Assembly (NCBI GenBank): GCA_946965045.2
Contig: OX337241.1
Location: forward strand, 1,364,001-1,428,000
DNA length: 64,000 nt
Direction of reading: 5' to 3'
Origin: Epithemia pelagica
Taxonomy: Eukaryota; Bacillariophyta; Bacillariophyceae; Surirellales; Surirellaceae
Below, one piece after another: positions 30,401-40,800 of the stretch. The translations under genes were made by a program, and so were the position numbers. The notes under the pieces were generated by a model. It was not told the origin of the DNA. It did no database searches and saw only the letters and a program-made list of their open reading frames with translations. Numbering within the stretch: position 1 is the stretch's first letter; every line of letters begins with the position of its first letter.

Positions 30401-31389
30401 TTCAGGACAACATCCGGTTTCGTGGTGCCATGGAGACTCTTATCAGTGATTGTGGTTCATCTCTCATCTCTCAAAAGGTCAAAGACATTCTTCGCACTTT
30501 GCTTATTGGGGAGTATCGATCCGAACCTTATCATCAACACCAGAATAAGGCTGAAAACCGTTACCAGACCGTCCAACGTATGACCAACGCCCTCATGAAT
30601 GCCACTGGTTGCCCTGCCAACACCTGGCTTCTTTCTCTTGAGTATGTCTGTGACTTATTGAACCATACATCGTCACCCACCCATTCCGGTCGCACTCCTC
30701 TTGAGGCTCTTTCCGGACGCCCACCCGATATTACTCATCTATTGCTCTTTCCTTTCTGGGATGAGGTTTACTACCGTGTCGACCCCGCTGACCCAAACTC
30801 TGGTTCATATCCATCTTCTTCTGATGAGAAACTTGGCCACTGGGTTGGTTTCGCTCACAACGTTGGTGATTCTTTTACTTGGAAGATTCTCACCCAGGAT
30901 AACCACATCATCTACCGTTCTGTCGTTCGCCGTGTTGCATCCACTACACCTAACCTACGTGTGGATCGACCTTCAGGGGAGGATTTGTCTGAGAAGGATG
31001 ACAATGATAAGCAAGCTGACACTGTCTTCATTTGCAGTGATAGTGAAGATCCATCCAAACCAATGCCCACGATCGATTTTGACGACATGATAGGACGCAC
31101 ATTCCTATGCGACACAGAAGAAAATGGGGAGCGACATCGTGCACGTGTCATCAAACAAGTCATTGACCTTAATGAAGAAGCAACGAAACAGGAAGAACGT
31201 GTCAAGTACATCTACCGAAAGACAAATTCTGATGTTGATGAGATGATATCCTATAATCAACTCATGGAGTATATCAAACGAGATAACCAAGCTCAAACCT
31301 CTGGAGATAATCTTTTCAGGTTCAGGGATGTCATTGCTCATCAAGGCCCACTGAACACAACTGATCCAGATTACAAGGGGAGCAAATAA
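27466..31389 (+). CDS. Copia-B Gag, protease and integrase
   Basis: 1307 aa from the ATG at 27466. Residues 1-85 are Pro-rich, then a helical Gag region without a zinc knuckle. The protease site is atypical: LIDRGANGGLAGSD (about 646-659), with Arg between the catalytic Asp and Gly where retroelements have Ser, Thr or Gly. Integrase shows FVGRDTLVTDIYGIKS (about 950), LISDCGSSLIS (about 994) and HQNKAENRYQTVQRM (about 1027), the D,D,E core, then a C-terminal GHWVGFAHNVGDSFTWKIL domain. It ends at a TAA followed in the same frame by NLLVDWETGETTYEPL, normally part of the linker before RT, so the TAA is most likely a nonsense mutation of a Tyr codon. Confidence 0.9.
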   Translation: MDTNELITPVRQIYRANLHSGQPDTLVQQELVPTPKAANTSVNISVDSSNSNPFETPAQPHAPIPAPLLRPPSPPRRLVLSRSRRTTRLIADHIKYFRQPTSSTFCQFFTKDLADYLMKWMKYHGFENITHVISYMQTNTEESMNELTQYKVNKQTHDLQGPTRQQIKLLAYWAIYKTNEIQDELSNSDWMNLTKREFNTWRINTDFSKGPPSQVPVSPMKSPSSAKSVSTVTAASQSQQDLTAFRKGTKRDATAYEVFKDERYYDSFWRVFKTTAKAQGLSNVLNFKYTPPQDDEYAKELFQEQQVFLYSVLVRIIQTDQGRAYVREHEHDEDARAILQKLHSLHTESNLAKREVLRLTNYISNLRLDDTWRGTTRQFLLHFQEQLRLLDNLVTLSDRIPDHTRMTFLMQAVEKVPDLRRVKILDNVVNTKSGAKSLCYQSYFRLLLDAAYDHDQATQSSVHSCRRHVKQHESLYGKDTDADITSQDDMEYHVHNTKVTSESPSSSSKVSLPRDLWFKLSEEDCKLIIEYNKMIQAPSSTTPRKVQTHALDIDPEPDPDPNQVTSDDDSPGVASEHSDDSDPVTQFINQAMTTDINHPATDLTSVLSNTKSKTSKKVTFKANMHRQAGHAPRYLFSRKSTLPGNQLIDRGANGGLAGSDMCILSKTGRHITIVGIDNHELTGLPVVTCAAKFETNDGPIVGIFNEYAYYGKGLSIHAPGQFEHFGLAVDERSVKVDGKQRITTLDGRAIPLHIKDGLAYIHSLGIPSDNDMNTLPQIIFTSPDTWDPGVLDHSHSPTPSDNDPNWKHVKTDGSMSNHPYDNYGEYTDRVVCNLNLLLDLPYDHGPDDAPFFSIYADAEGNDPTLHASVHRRYQEAYDWKKFRPFFGWQSEDVIADTFKHTTRNGSITFDHNTLKKHFKARNPGLNIPRRHEPVATDSVFSDTPAVDHGGKVAQIFVGRDTLVTDIYGIKSTKQFVNTLQDNIRFRGAMETLISDCGSSLISQKVKDILRTLLIGEYRSEPYHQHQNKAENRYQTVQRMTNALMNATGCPANTWLLSLEYVCDLLNHTSSPTHSGRTPLEALSGRPPDITHLLLFPFWDEVYYRVDPADPNSGSYPSSSDEKLGHWVGFAHNVGDSFTWKILTQDNHIIYRSVVRRVASTTPNLRVDRPSGEDLSEKDDNDKQADTVFICSDSEDPSKPMPTIDFDDMIGRTFLCDTEENGERHRARVIKQVIDLNEEATKQEERVKYIYRKTNSDVDEMISYNQLMEYIKRDNQAQTSGDNLFRFRDVIAHQGPLNTTDPDYKGSK

Positions 31390-33366
31390 AATTTGCTCGT
31401 TGATTGGGAAACTGGAGAGACTACCTATGAACCTTTATCACTCATCGCCAATGATGATCCGATCACTGTAGCAATTTATGGAAAGAAACATGGTTTACTC
31501 AACAAACCTGGATGGAAGCATTTGAAACGTTATGTCAAAACAAGCAAACGTCTCATTCGAGCAGCCAAACAGTCAAGGATTAAACAAGTTCACCATTCCG
31601 TCAAGTATAAGTTTGGATTTCAAGTACCACGCAATTATGAGGAAGCTGTCGCTCTTGACAAACAACATGGCAACACAAAGTGGCAGGATGCAACAGAATT
31701 AGAATTGTCACAGATCCAGTCCTACAAGACATTCAAGGATTTTGGGAAAGCCATCTTCATAAAAGGGAAAGTATCCAATGCACCTGAAGGGTATCATAAG
31801 ATACGTGTACATCTTGTCTTTGACGTAAAACATGATGGACAACATAAAGCAAGACTTGTCGCAGATGGACATCTCACAAAAGAACCTGTTGAGACAATCT
31901 ATTCAGGTGTTGTTTCCATTTGCAACCTCCGCATTGCCTTATTCCTGGGTACTTTGAATGACTTGGAAATATGGGGAGCAGATATTGGAAACGCATATCT
32001 GGAAGCCTTGACAGGGGAGAAAATCTTCATTGTCGCAGGACCTGTATTCAAGGAATTAGAAGGTCATATCCTGATTATATACAAGGCACTTTATGGATTA
32101 AAGTCATAAGGCACACGCTGGCATGATGTCTTATTCGATGTTTTGACCAACATGGGATTTTCACCAAGCAAAGCAGATCCGGATATCTGGATGAGGAAAG
32201 CACCTGGAGAAGACTGTTACGAATACATTGCCGTATACGTTGATGACTTAGCCATTATTTCTACTGATCCTGGGAATATCTGCAAGATCCTGAAGGAGAA
32301 ATACAACTTCAAACTCAAAGGAGACGGACCTATTGATTTCCACTTGGGACGTTGTTTCACCAAGGATTCTGATGGAACACTAGTAGCAGATCCAAGACGC
32401 TACATTGGTAAGATGATGGACACTTTCAAACGAATCTTCAAGGAGAAACCCAAGAAAGCCAAAACACCTCTTATTGGTGGAGACCATCCTGAATTGGATG
32501 ATTCTGAGCTTCTTGATGAAGAAGGTACTAGTCATTTCCAAACTCTGATTGGACAACTCCAATGGGTGATCACTATTGGTCGTTTCGACGTCTTCACCGC
32601 TACAATGACGCTGTCACGCTTTCGTGCTGCTCCGAGGAAAGGACATCTTGATAGAGCCAAGCGTATCTATGGATACCTTACACATCTCCCAGAAAGCGCA
32701 ATCAGATTTAGGATTGGAGAGCCTGATTATTCAAGTCTTCCTACCCAAGAAATTGATTGGACTCGCACTGTCTATTCGAATGCAAGTGAACGTATTCCTG
32801 AAGACTGCCCAACACCTCTTGGTCGCTATGTTACCACAACTCATTATGTTGATGCTAATCTCATGCATGACATAGTCACTGGTAAATCCGTCACTGCTGT
32901 TCTACATTTGTTGAACGGAACACCTATTGACTGGTACAGCAAGAGACAGAGCACGGTGGAAACTGCTACCTATGGATCCGAGTTTGTGGCTGCAAGGACA
33001 GCAATAGATCAGATTACAGAATTACGACATTCTCTCCGCTACCTTGGAGTACCTATCCGAGAGCGAAGTTACATGTACGGAGATAACAGATCTGTTGTGC
33101 TCAATGCAACCATCCCTCACTCCATACTATCCAAGAGACACCATCTTCTGTCATACCACCGAGTTTGTGAAGCAATTGCAGCAAAATATGTTGCATTCTA
33201 CTGGAAAGATGGAAAGACCAACCCTGCCGATATCCTTAGCAAATATTGGGATTTCGTATCTATTTCGCCCATGCTCAAGCCATTGTTGTTTTGGAAAGGA
33301 GAAGTTCAAGACCTCAACAAATCCAATGATGACAAGGCTGAAACGACGAGTTGTGGGGAGTGTTAG
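31390..33366 (+). pseudogene. Copia-B RT and RNase H, with a nonsense codon in RT motif B
   Basis: Same frame as Gag. RT shows IWGADIGNAYLEAL (motif A), ALYGLKS then TAA at 32107-32109 then GTRWHDVLF (motif B, normally an uninterrupted YGLKSSG), and AVYVDDLAIIS (motif C). RNase H shows HYVDANLMHD, DWYSKRQSTVETATYGSEF, MYGDNRSVV and NPADILSKYW. The stop TAG at 33364-33366 lies inside the 3' LTR. Two point lesions make this copy non-autonomous unless suppressed. Confidence 0.9.
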
Positions 33367-34144
33367 AATTCTCACCGTATATGGCGGTTAGATTCTACAT
33401 CTCATCGAATCCCCATGTCACATAGCCCCGTGCTATCGCATCATGCCACCTAGCTTCGAGCTATGTTCCCTAGCTTCGCGCTATATCGACCTATATTTCT
33501 TCGCAAATCATGAAAAGTGAGAATAGATTGACGAACTCACTCTCAAGACTAAACTGGGTCGTGCGGTATTACAACGGACGTAAATTTGGCCGTTGCTCGG
33601 ACATTATACTAACGCCCTAAGCGTACGCGCCCGAAATCATCGAGCGCGCCCAAGCGACATCCGAGCGTCGTCGGCATCTATCCGACCCAACGGTCTAAGT
33701 ATCCCAAGCACGACACACGATCACGCGAGACCATATTTCCATTCCCACAATCTCCAAATTGTCAACAAGCTGCGTGCCATGAAAACAACTATGCCAATCC
33801 AAAGCAAGAGCTGTTGACCCTGTATATGTTATCCGTCCACATATACATGTCATATACATCACATGAATCAACTCCAACTATTCCAAACCTGTTGCCGCCA
33901 AGAACCTATGACACACGACCCTTGGCAGGACCGAACATTTCACGTAGACCTATCGTAGTAATCAACACACAATCTAACAATATCACCATTTATCACATCC
34001 TCTTTTGTGTCCTGACTATCCTTTTGATAGACTACGACTTGCTTTCCTCTCTTACCCGTGGAGAGGTTTGTATCGGTTGGTGACTACCTGATTGTCTGCT
34101 CTACCGAGCATCAACGCCACTGCAATTCCAAGAGAATTGTAACA
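33361..34144 (+). repeat. 3' LTR of Copia-B
   Basis: 784 bp, preceded by a G-rich tract (TTGTGGGGAG) that can serve as polypurine tract, followed by AAAAA. Confidence 0.95.
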
Positions 34145-36108
34145 AAAAAGTAAGGTGCTGGCAAAAGAACCGATGCCTCCGAGATGGTCCACAGTAAATG
34201 GAACCAAAACAATTTTATTCTGGTTCATGAGAGAGGCAGCCACTGGATCCTTGGTCAATTTCCCGCGCGCCACCAGCTGATGTGTCCTACTGGCAAGGTC
34301 TGCCAGGTTTTGAAGATCGGACAGGTCAGTTGGGGGTGAGTGGGAGCCACAGACAGTTGGCGGTGGGATGGTCACGTCAATGGCGATGTACTTGTACTCT
34401 TGTTTGTTTTCGGCCGGTATGAGCTTGATTCCCACGTCCGCGGGGCGGATGTTGGAAGGATAGGCCGGTAAGAGGTTGAGGGGCTCTACGTGTATGTCGT
34501 GGGGGGAACGTACATGCTTGGAGTGGGGAGCCAATTCTTGAAGGACGCTGAAGAGAGCGTCCCGAATGGTGTTTGAAGCATGAGTTTTTGGACTTTTGGA
34601 GCATGAAAATAGGTGATCTCCGTATGGGTCAAGGGGATGGTCCTTGTGACAAAGACATGTTTGGTTGGCGGTTACCGCAAATAAGGGGAGACGCAATTTT
34701 CTGAGCACCGTGGGATCGCATCAGGGATGTGAAACGGGGCAAATTGGCGAGGTTGATGAAGGGCCTTGCTGATGTATGGTGTCAAAGCAGATGGGAGACT
34801 AGGTTTTAAATGGACGGGGGTCGCAGCAATCAACCGGTCAAATTCGTGATGTTTCAGTCTTTTCTCGGTGAGGAGTTTTTGGAGTTTTGGATCGATGTCG
34901 AATTGGCGGAGGCTCTTGGTGTATGCTTGGAACCAAGGGAGTGGGCTGGTCTCCCAGTCTTGGAAGAGCCGTTTGTGGTAGTCGTGCAAGACCACTCCAT
35001 GGTGCTCGTGACATAATCGAATGGAACGGGCAGTGGCGCCAACCAAGGCGGCTTTGGCTGTGGTGTGAGGATCGGCAATGCCTAGGCCGCTGAATCTGTC
35101 CGGGATTGTCACGATGTGCAGTGCGTAATCGGGGATGGGGTCTCCAGTCCTCTGCAAGAGATGCTTGAGGAAGTGTTTATGGAGATTGTCCAGTTGTGTG
35201 GTCACTTCACTGGACCAATAGTGTCGTCACTGTCATGGGATGGCGCAGTGAGGATGTCGGCACTCAGCAGATGGTTGATTGAAGTGGCAATCGAAAACCT
35301 GTACATGATTGCTTTGGTCTGGACATTCGGTAGCTGCAGAATGGAGTCGGTGTGTTTTCGGAGCTCTGTAATTTTTTTTTGGATGAATGTTTGGGCAAAG
35401 TTGGCATTCCCAATTGGGTAGCCAAGGAATCTTGTCTCTATGGTGAGTTCGGCCGTGTGGGGATCTGAAGGGGCTAACAGGGAAAGGGCTTCTGTCAGGG
35501 CCGCTGCGGCTTCAGCAGGAAGGGCAGAGATGGGTGAGATACCGTTGGTTGAAGTGAGAATTTTAGTCTTGCTACAGCTGAGATGGATGCCCATGGGATC
35601 TCCAAGTTCTTGAAACCGACGAATGAACCATGGTAGGTCAGTATGAGACAGACACACCGATTTGTCATCCATGATGGAGGTAGTATGGGCTTTGGATCCT
35701 CGATTGTCGTCGCCCGGTGTGCCAGATGCCAGTCGTTGTTGTGCACGTGCTGCCAGTTCTGTGTTCAGCCGAGTGGCCAGGTCACCCAACACGATGCAAG
35801 CTAACAAGGGGCTGAGTGGGCATCCTTGAGGGAACCCTTCTTGTTGGTCAAACTTCTGTGGGTGGCGAGATTTGTTGTCGTACCATTGGTGGACTGGTTG
35901 ACCATGGAGTAGGTCAAAAAGCGGGACCAAGGAGTTGGTGATGGGGTTGGCTTGGAGCAGGGAACGGCATTTTGCACGGGATGTTGCGTTGAACATATTT
36001 GTTATGTCTAACAGAAGAAGTGCCCGGGTGGGGGATTTTTGATAGCTTGAGAGTAGGACGTTATTCTGGCTACTGGCCTCCGTTATAGGCGGGGGCTGTT
36101 AACCAATA
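34145..36108 (-). pseudogene. LINE-A reverse transcriptase with C-terminal nuclease-like domain, frameshifted
   Basis: Non-LTR type RT on the minus strand. It begins truncated behind a TAA near 36108 and shows RALLLLDITNMFNATSR (motif A), EGFPQGCPLSPLLACIVLGD (motif B), TSIMDDKSV (motif C) and MGIHLSCSKTKIL. Downstream lie TIPDRFSGLGI, a Cys/His cluster (CLCHKDHPLDPYGDHLFSC) and HASNTIRDALFSVL ... RPADVGI ... YIAIDVTI, an arrangement I associate with restriction-like endonuclease domains of some non-LTR elements. Frame changes at about 35203 and 34705 break it. The end is interrupted by Copia-B and resumes at 26664. Confidence 0.75.
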
Positions 36109-36129
36109 GGGGGGATACTGACGGGTCGT

Positions 36130-36148
36130 GGGGGGGGGGGGGGGGGGG
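36130..36148. repeat. Run of 19 G
   Basis: Homopolymer at the junction between the 3' end of LINE-B and the 5'-truncated start of LINE-A (C19 in LINE orientation). It could form a quadruplex and is prone to length error. Confidence 0.8.
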
Positions 36149-36190
36149 AGAGGAATGTAGCAAGGAGAGATGAGTGCGGTGGCGGTGTTG

Positions 36191-36755
36191 TCATTTCTGC
36201 AAAGAAGAGGATTCGTGGAGCGCAAGTTGTTGGGCTATGTGGGTGGAGAGGCCGATGGTTGTGGCATGACCGAGTGCAATGTGAGCAAACGATTTGAGGG
36301 AGAGGTGTAAGGGAGGGGGGACGGATGGGTTGCTGTTTTTAGAGGAAGGGGCTTGAAACGGAGAGGGGATGACGACGGAGATCTGTTTCGGGTAGTAGGA
36401 GAAGTTGTCAAAAAGTTGAAAGGCGTCAGGTTTTGGGATTGTTCGCGACTGTCCATGGTGGTGGGGAGTTGGGGCCAAGGACGGGATGTTGGGTAGTTTG
36501 TGGGTTGTGGAAGAGGAGATTGTGTGCAAAGTGGCCCAGTTATCCAAAGTGATCGACTGTGAAGGGTTCTAGCAGCATTTGTTTGTCATTAAGGAGGGAG
36601 GCAGCGAAGGGGTCTCGTGTGAATTTAGTGCGGGCTGCGGTATGATGTGCCCTGCTTGCCGTGCTGTCGGCTAGTTGTAAAACATTGGGCAGATCGGTTT
36701 TGGAGTGAACGTCGTGGCTGAAAGGAAGCAAGCAACAATCAGACAGATGCCCCAA
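36191..36755 (-). pseudogene. LINE-B, 3' coding fragment
   Basis: Overlapping minus-strand frames (LQLADSTASRAHHTAARTKF, FAASLLNDKQMLLEPFTVDH, then TIPKPDAFQLFDNFSYYPKQ, AHIALGHATTIGLSTHIA) match the C-terminus of LINE-A (TDLSDLQNLADLASRTHQLV, VPFTVDHLGG, QPEAFQLYQNL, IALGHAILTGLSTHIH). A frame change near 36545 breaks it. Its upstream side runs into the 159-bp repeats. Confidence 0.7.
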
Positions 36756-37335
36756 GCCGCTTTAGTTGTAGCGTGATTGGAATGGCAGAGCTGCAAGATA
36801 GTGCAAGTGTCAATGTCTCGAATGCTCTGGCTGTTCTTGAGTTCCTCTTCCTCTTCTTCTGGTGCAGCGGTTTTGGAGTGAAGGTGGCTGAATAGGAAGC
36901 AAGCAACAAAAAGGTGGCTGAAAAGGAAGCAAGCAACAATCAGACAGATGCCCCAAGCCGCTTTAATTGTAGCGTGATTGGAATGACAGAGCTGTTAGGT
37001 TGGTGAAAGAAGCTGGATAGGTGAAACGATTGAAAAGGGAATCTTGGCTGAGAGGAAGCAAGCAACAAAAAGGTGGCTGAAAAGGAAGCAAGCAACAATC
37101 AGACAGATGCCCCAAGCCGCTTTAATTGTAGCGTGATTGGAATGACAGAGCTGTTAGGTTGGTGAAAGAAGCTGGATAGGTGAAACAATTGAAAAGGGAA
37201 TCTCGGCTGAGAGGAAGCAAGCAACAAAAAGGTGGCTGAAAAGGAAGCAAGCAACAATCAGACAGATGCCCCAAGCCGCTTTAATTGTAGCGTGATTGGA
37301 ATGGCAGAGCTGTTAGGTTAATGAAAGAAGCTGGA
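36715..37335. repeat. 159-bp tandem repeat, three copies plus a diverged partial copy
   Basis: The landmark CAGACAGATGCCCCAAGCCG starts at 36941, 37100 and 37259 (period 159) and once more at 36740 (spacing 201). Each unit also carries one or two copies of GGAAGCAAGCAACAA. It separates LINE-B from the fragment at 37783. Confidence 0.9.
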
Positions 37336-37782
37336 TAGATAATGGGATTGAACAGGGGAATCTTGATTGCGTTGGGCGATCGATTGCTGTTGTTGCTGCT
37401 GTTGTTGTTTGTTGTTTGTTGTGGTGTGTTGGGTGGAGGTGGAGGGAGATGAATGAGCATCGATTCTGGTGGTCGTTGATTGTTGAATGACTAGTATGCT
37501 AGGTTGTTCGGTTTTCTTCGATGGATCAGAGTGTCGAGTTGGTAATCCCCGCGGTTTGGGTGATTGGGAAGGAGGATCCGCTTGAGAATGTCTGAGACAT
37601 TCTTTGGGACATCCAGGTGTGTCAGTCTTTCTGGCAGCTGCTGTGTGATGTGGTGGGAGTGGAAATTCGTGATTCAAAGGTGAGGGGACAGACGCTTGCG
37701 CATGAGGGTTGCGTCATACGCGTCTCGGTGAGGTCGAGCGCGCCAGACAGTTGCAGCGTGCATTATCGGAGTGCGGCGCGTG
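37336..37782. other. No gene recognised; low-complexity CAG/TTG stretch
   Basis: A poly-Gln-like minus-strand frame (QQQQQQQQ, 37318-37677) is produced by a TTG/CTG run at 37385-37420. No recognised domain. The AT-rich part just to the right, 37850-37990, is also non-coding. Confidence 0.4.
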
Positions 37783-38580
37783 TTATTCGTGGTTTGATCG
37801 CGGGCTTGTGCGCATTAAAATTGTTGCATGCGCGTGATAGTTAGCTCGATCTCTAGAACTAGCTAGAGAAATGTGCATTGTTAGACCTAGATTTGCAGAT
37901 TTAGTTGGGAAAACAGGATTATAGTTAAAAACTGCGCATATAAAAATAAACTGCGCATAAAAAAATTTAATTCGGCGAATTTTTTCTAGAAATTCGCTTT
38001 TGGGGGTGGAAATCAAGCTCCAGGGCCCATTTCCCTCCTTAGATGCAGGAGATTCCATTTGTGGAATTGTGACAATTGATAGCAATGTATGTAAATTGTT
38101 TGGGTTCTTTAGCTGGTCAAATGTTGGCAGTGTGGTCGGGTAGACGGCCAAGCGGCTCAATGTGGACATCGTCGGCAGATCGGACGTGTGGTATAGGCCA
38201 TCGTGGATGGTGTTGGAGGCATGGGTTTGGGGGTCGTTACGGTAGGAGAAAAGGTGGTTGCCGTAACTGTTTGAGGTGGTGGGTTGATGGCAGATGCATC
38301 TGGGATTGTTGTGTGGAAGTCTAGTGTTTGATCCATTCGCGCTTGCAGTGGCCTGCGAATGCACGGGTTGCCACCAGGGGGAACTGCATCTCCTGGACCT
38401 CCAATGGCTACAACTGCACTGTTGACGGCTTCCCAGTGCGTCGATGACGTCCTGGTTCATCACTTGACGTGCGTCGAGGCAATCATCCTCATCGTGCACG
38501 TATGACCCAACTGCTCCAGTCCTTCCATGCCTGAAGTGTGCACCACCTGATACTGACCCGTTTGTCTTGGAGACATCCAT
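37783..38580 (-). pseudogene. Degraded LINE fragment with the Cys/His and nuclease-like region
   Basis: Minus-strand residues CICHQPTTSNSYGNHLFSY and DPQTHASNTIHDGLY match LINE-A CLCHKDHPLDPYGDHLFSC and SPKTHASNTIRDALF. The following sequence keeps a trace of YIAIDVTIPPP as SIVTIPQ. It may be the upstream half of LINE-B, split by the 159-bp repeat array. Confidence 0.6.
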
Positions 38581-38799
38581 GCAACGATGTCTTGGACGTG
38601 CACCCTGTTATGGAACACCACCATTCACTGGCTGGAGCAGATCCACCTCCACGCCATCTTCGGAAACACCGGGCAAGCGTGGCGCCTCTCGAAATCTTCT
38701 CTGGAGTTACCTTTTAAGATTTTAATCACTTGCAACACAGTCACTTGTGGGCGTGTCCTGTGTACATACGGTGTAAGAGTTTATGGATCTGATTCTGTT

Positions 38800-40800
38800 A
38801 CCCAGATGTAAGAGGAGGAAGGATAGGCATTGCACACGCAGCAGTGTGTGTGCATGGCAAACTGCATAGAGCCATAAATTAGCCGTGATAGCCTGCTTTG
38901 GCCATTTGCATGGATGCGAATGTCAATGGTGGTTTTGTTGGTTGTTGCATGCCTCTACCCATGCTTCGGCCTTGAATATGCCGTTGTCAGCATGGTATGT
39001 GGCTATGGTCACTCCTCTAGCCATCGCATATCACTCGAATGCTCGTTTTCCCTCTAGGGCTTCCTTTGCATTCGATGACTTTTGGAGAATTTGTAATTGT
39101 CTCTGGTTATGAAACCAGTCATCTGCTACCAGGCCTGTTGTCGGTGATTCCATTTGGTCTACGGACTACGGAGACTACTGCTCCTGGGATGTTATTTAGT
39201 CGCTCTGCTTCGCGGTCGCGTATGTTTCGGGAGCGCCGCAGGCGTTTTGTTGCTCTCGCATACTGACATGCAGAACAGACCGGTACTTTGCACTTAGTTA
39301 GGCGTAATGGAAAGGTTCCATCCTTTGCCCTTTGCTGCAGTTTCGTGAAGGGTGAGTGTCCCAAATCGTAATGATAGAGCCACATTTGTTTCACAGTCTT
39401 CCGTTGGACCCGAATGTCGTTGATTAGACCCAACAGTATTGCCTTGTCGGTTTCTTTTTCATCTGCAGTGCAGAGATTGATGAGATGTTGAGCTGCACAA
39501 GTTATGATTTCGTCCATTCACAAAGGATCCTTGTTAAGCCTTTCCGTTGAAAAGAGACTGGTGGAGAGGCTTAAACTATTCATGCTCGCTTGCAGTTGCT
39601 CAATGAAATCCATGGTTGCATAAGTCGGGACTCGATTGGTGTCACTACTGCGCGTGTCTTCGACGTTCGCTTCTGGTTCAATGTCCATGTGCCCATAGTC
39701 AATGGACTGGGGTGTAGAAAGATTCGTCTCTCCATCCAAGTTTTTGGAATGCATTATGATTTCATTTTCTTCGGTGGAGGCATCTTCGAAAGTCAAATGG
39801 GTCGGCGGTTCACGAGCCTTGTCATCTTGTTCCTGTAAGGTGACAAGAGCTTGAAGGAAGTCATCGTCATCAACAACATCGGCAGTGACATTACCTGTGG
39901 AGGAGTCGTTGCCAGAGTCGTCGACTGGTGGACGGCCAAAGCATGGAAAACTCTGATCATGCTGTCGACCTGTCGGAAGTTGATGTCGTCAATGTTTTCT
40001 TCGTCAGCAGCGACGTACCATTCGGGAAGAGTGGTCGAGTGTGCCAGTTGGGTGACACAGTTTGTGGTGGTGATGGCACTGGGGACTTCAGCTTCTTATT
40101 CAGCTTCTCCCTATCCAAGTTGACATTGTCGTCGTCGTCGGGGGCATCGTCGGAGGACGAACTGAAATGGTCCCAAAACGACGAGGGGCCGGTGGGAGGT
40201 GACGGCGGACGGGGCGCAGTGGCAACTGGGACACAAAACTGGGAGGACGGAAGCTCAGCAACGTTACAACGAGCAGCCCAGGCAGAGGCACGGCGGACCA
40301 ATCCCAAGTTAGCATGAGATCTTGCTGGACAGTTTCGAATGCATGAGCAGGAGCTCTTGCTTGTAGAACTCGCTGCCATTGGCCAGAAGAAAGGATTCAA
40401 AGACAGTCAAGGTAAGTGTTTGTTCAAAGAACCCAGGAGCGACAAGATCATCACACGCCTCACGGTGAGCTTGGGCCATTTCGGTGATGTTTTGCCCAGG
40501 GTAGAGGAAAGGAGTGCGGGCCTTGATTTCCTGTTTGTGACAGTATCCATGCGACGGATCTCGAGCAATTCCTTGATGTCTTTGAGGAACTGATTCAGGT
40601 TTTGTCCCTTCTTGAATTGATGCGGCTTCAAAGGCAGATGTGTCTTTCGCAAAATGATGTTGGAAGGGAGTGTTGTCGTGCTTGGCGGCCAAGGGGTCGA
40701 GGGCGGTCCAATCAGCATTTGGTTTTCCGCCAGTCCAAACAATTGGGTTGGGTTGGGTTGGCTTGAAATGCTGGAAGACTCTGGAAGGGTAGAAAGGTGT
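38800..40800 (-). mobile_element. Copia-C relic: Gag to integrase
   Basis: From right to left: Gag-like remnants (40309-40742; NGSEFYKQELL, REACDDLVAPGFFEQTL), an acidic linker, a pre-integrase region (39119-39517; HYDLGHSPF, CSACQYARATKRLRR), and integrase remnants near 38880-39060 (EALEGKRAFE, stop, TYHADNGIFKAEAWVEAC). Several stops and frame changes. LTRs were not identified. Confidence 0.7.
39379..39751. repeat. About 370-bp segment duplicated at 42328-42697
   Basis: Starts AGAGCCACATTTGTTTCACA and runs to the shared end ATCCAAGTTTTT. It lies in the Gag/pre-integrase junction of Copia-C. Direct copy 2.95 kb to the right with scattered substitutions and small indels. Confidence 0.85.

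Larger units (their letters stand above)
26665..34144 (+). mobile_element. Copia-B: LTR retrotransposon with 784-bp LTRs inside LINE-A
   Basis: Two 784-bp direct repeats beginning TGTTAGAATTCTC and ending GAGAATTGTAACA, flanked by AAAAA on both sides (26660-26664 and 34145-34149). One frame encodes Gag, protease, integrase, RT and RNase H, interrupted by TAA at 31387-31389 and 32107-32109. It is very compact: the Gag ATG lies 17 nt after the 5' LTR and the pol stop is made by the first six bases of the 3' LTR. LTRs differ at about five sites by eye. Confidence 0.95.

Noticed and set aside
31387-31389. TAA between integrase and RT of Copia-B as a regulated stop
   Set aside because: A second TAA in RT motif B shows this copy is decaying, and the site falls inside a linker rather than at Gag/pol.
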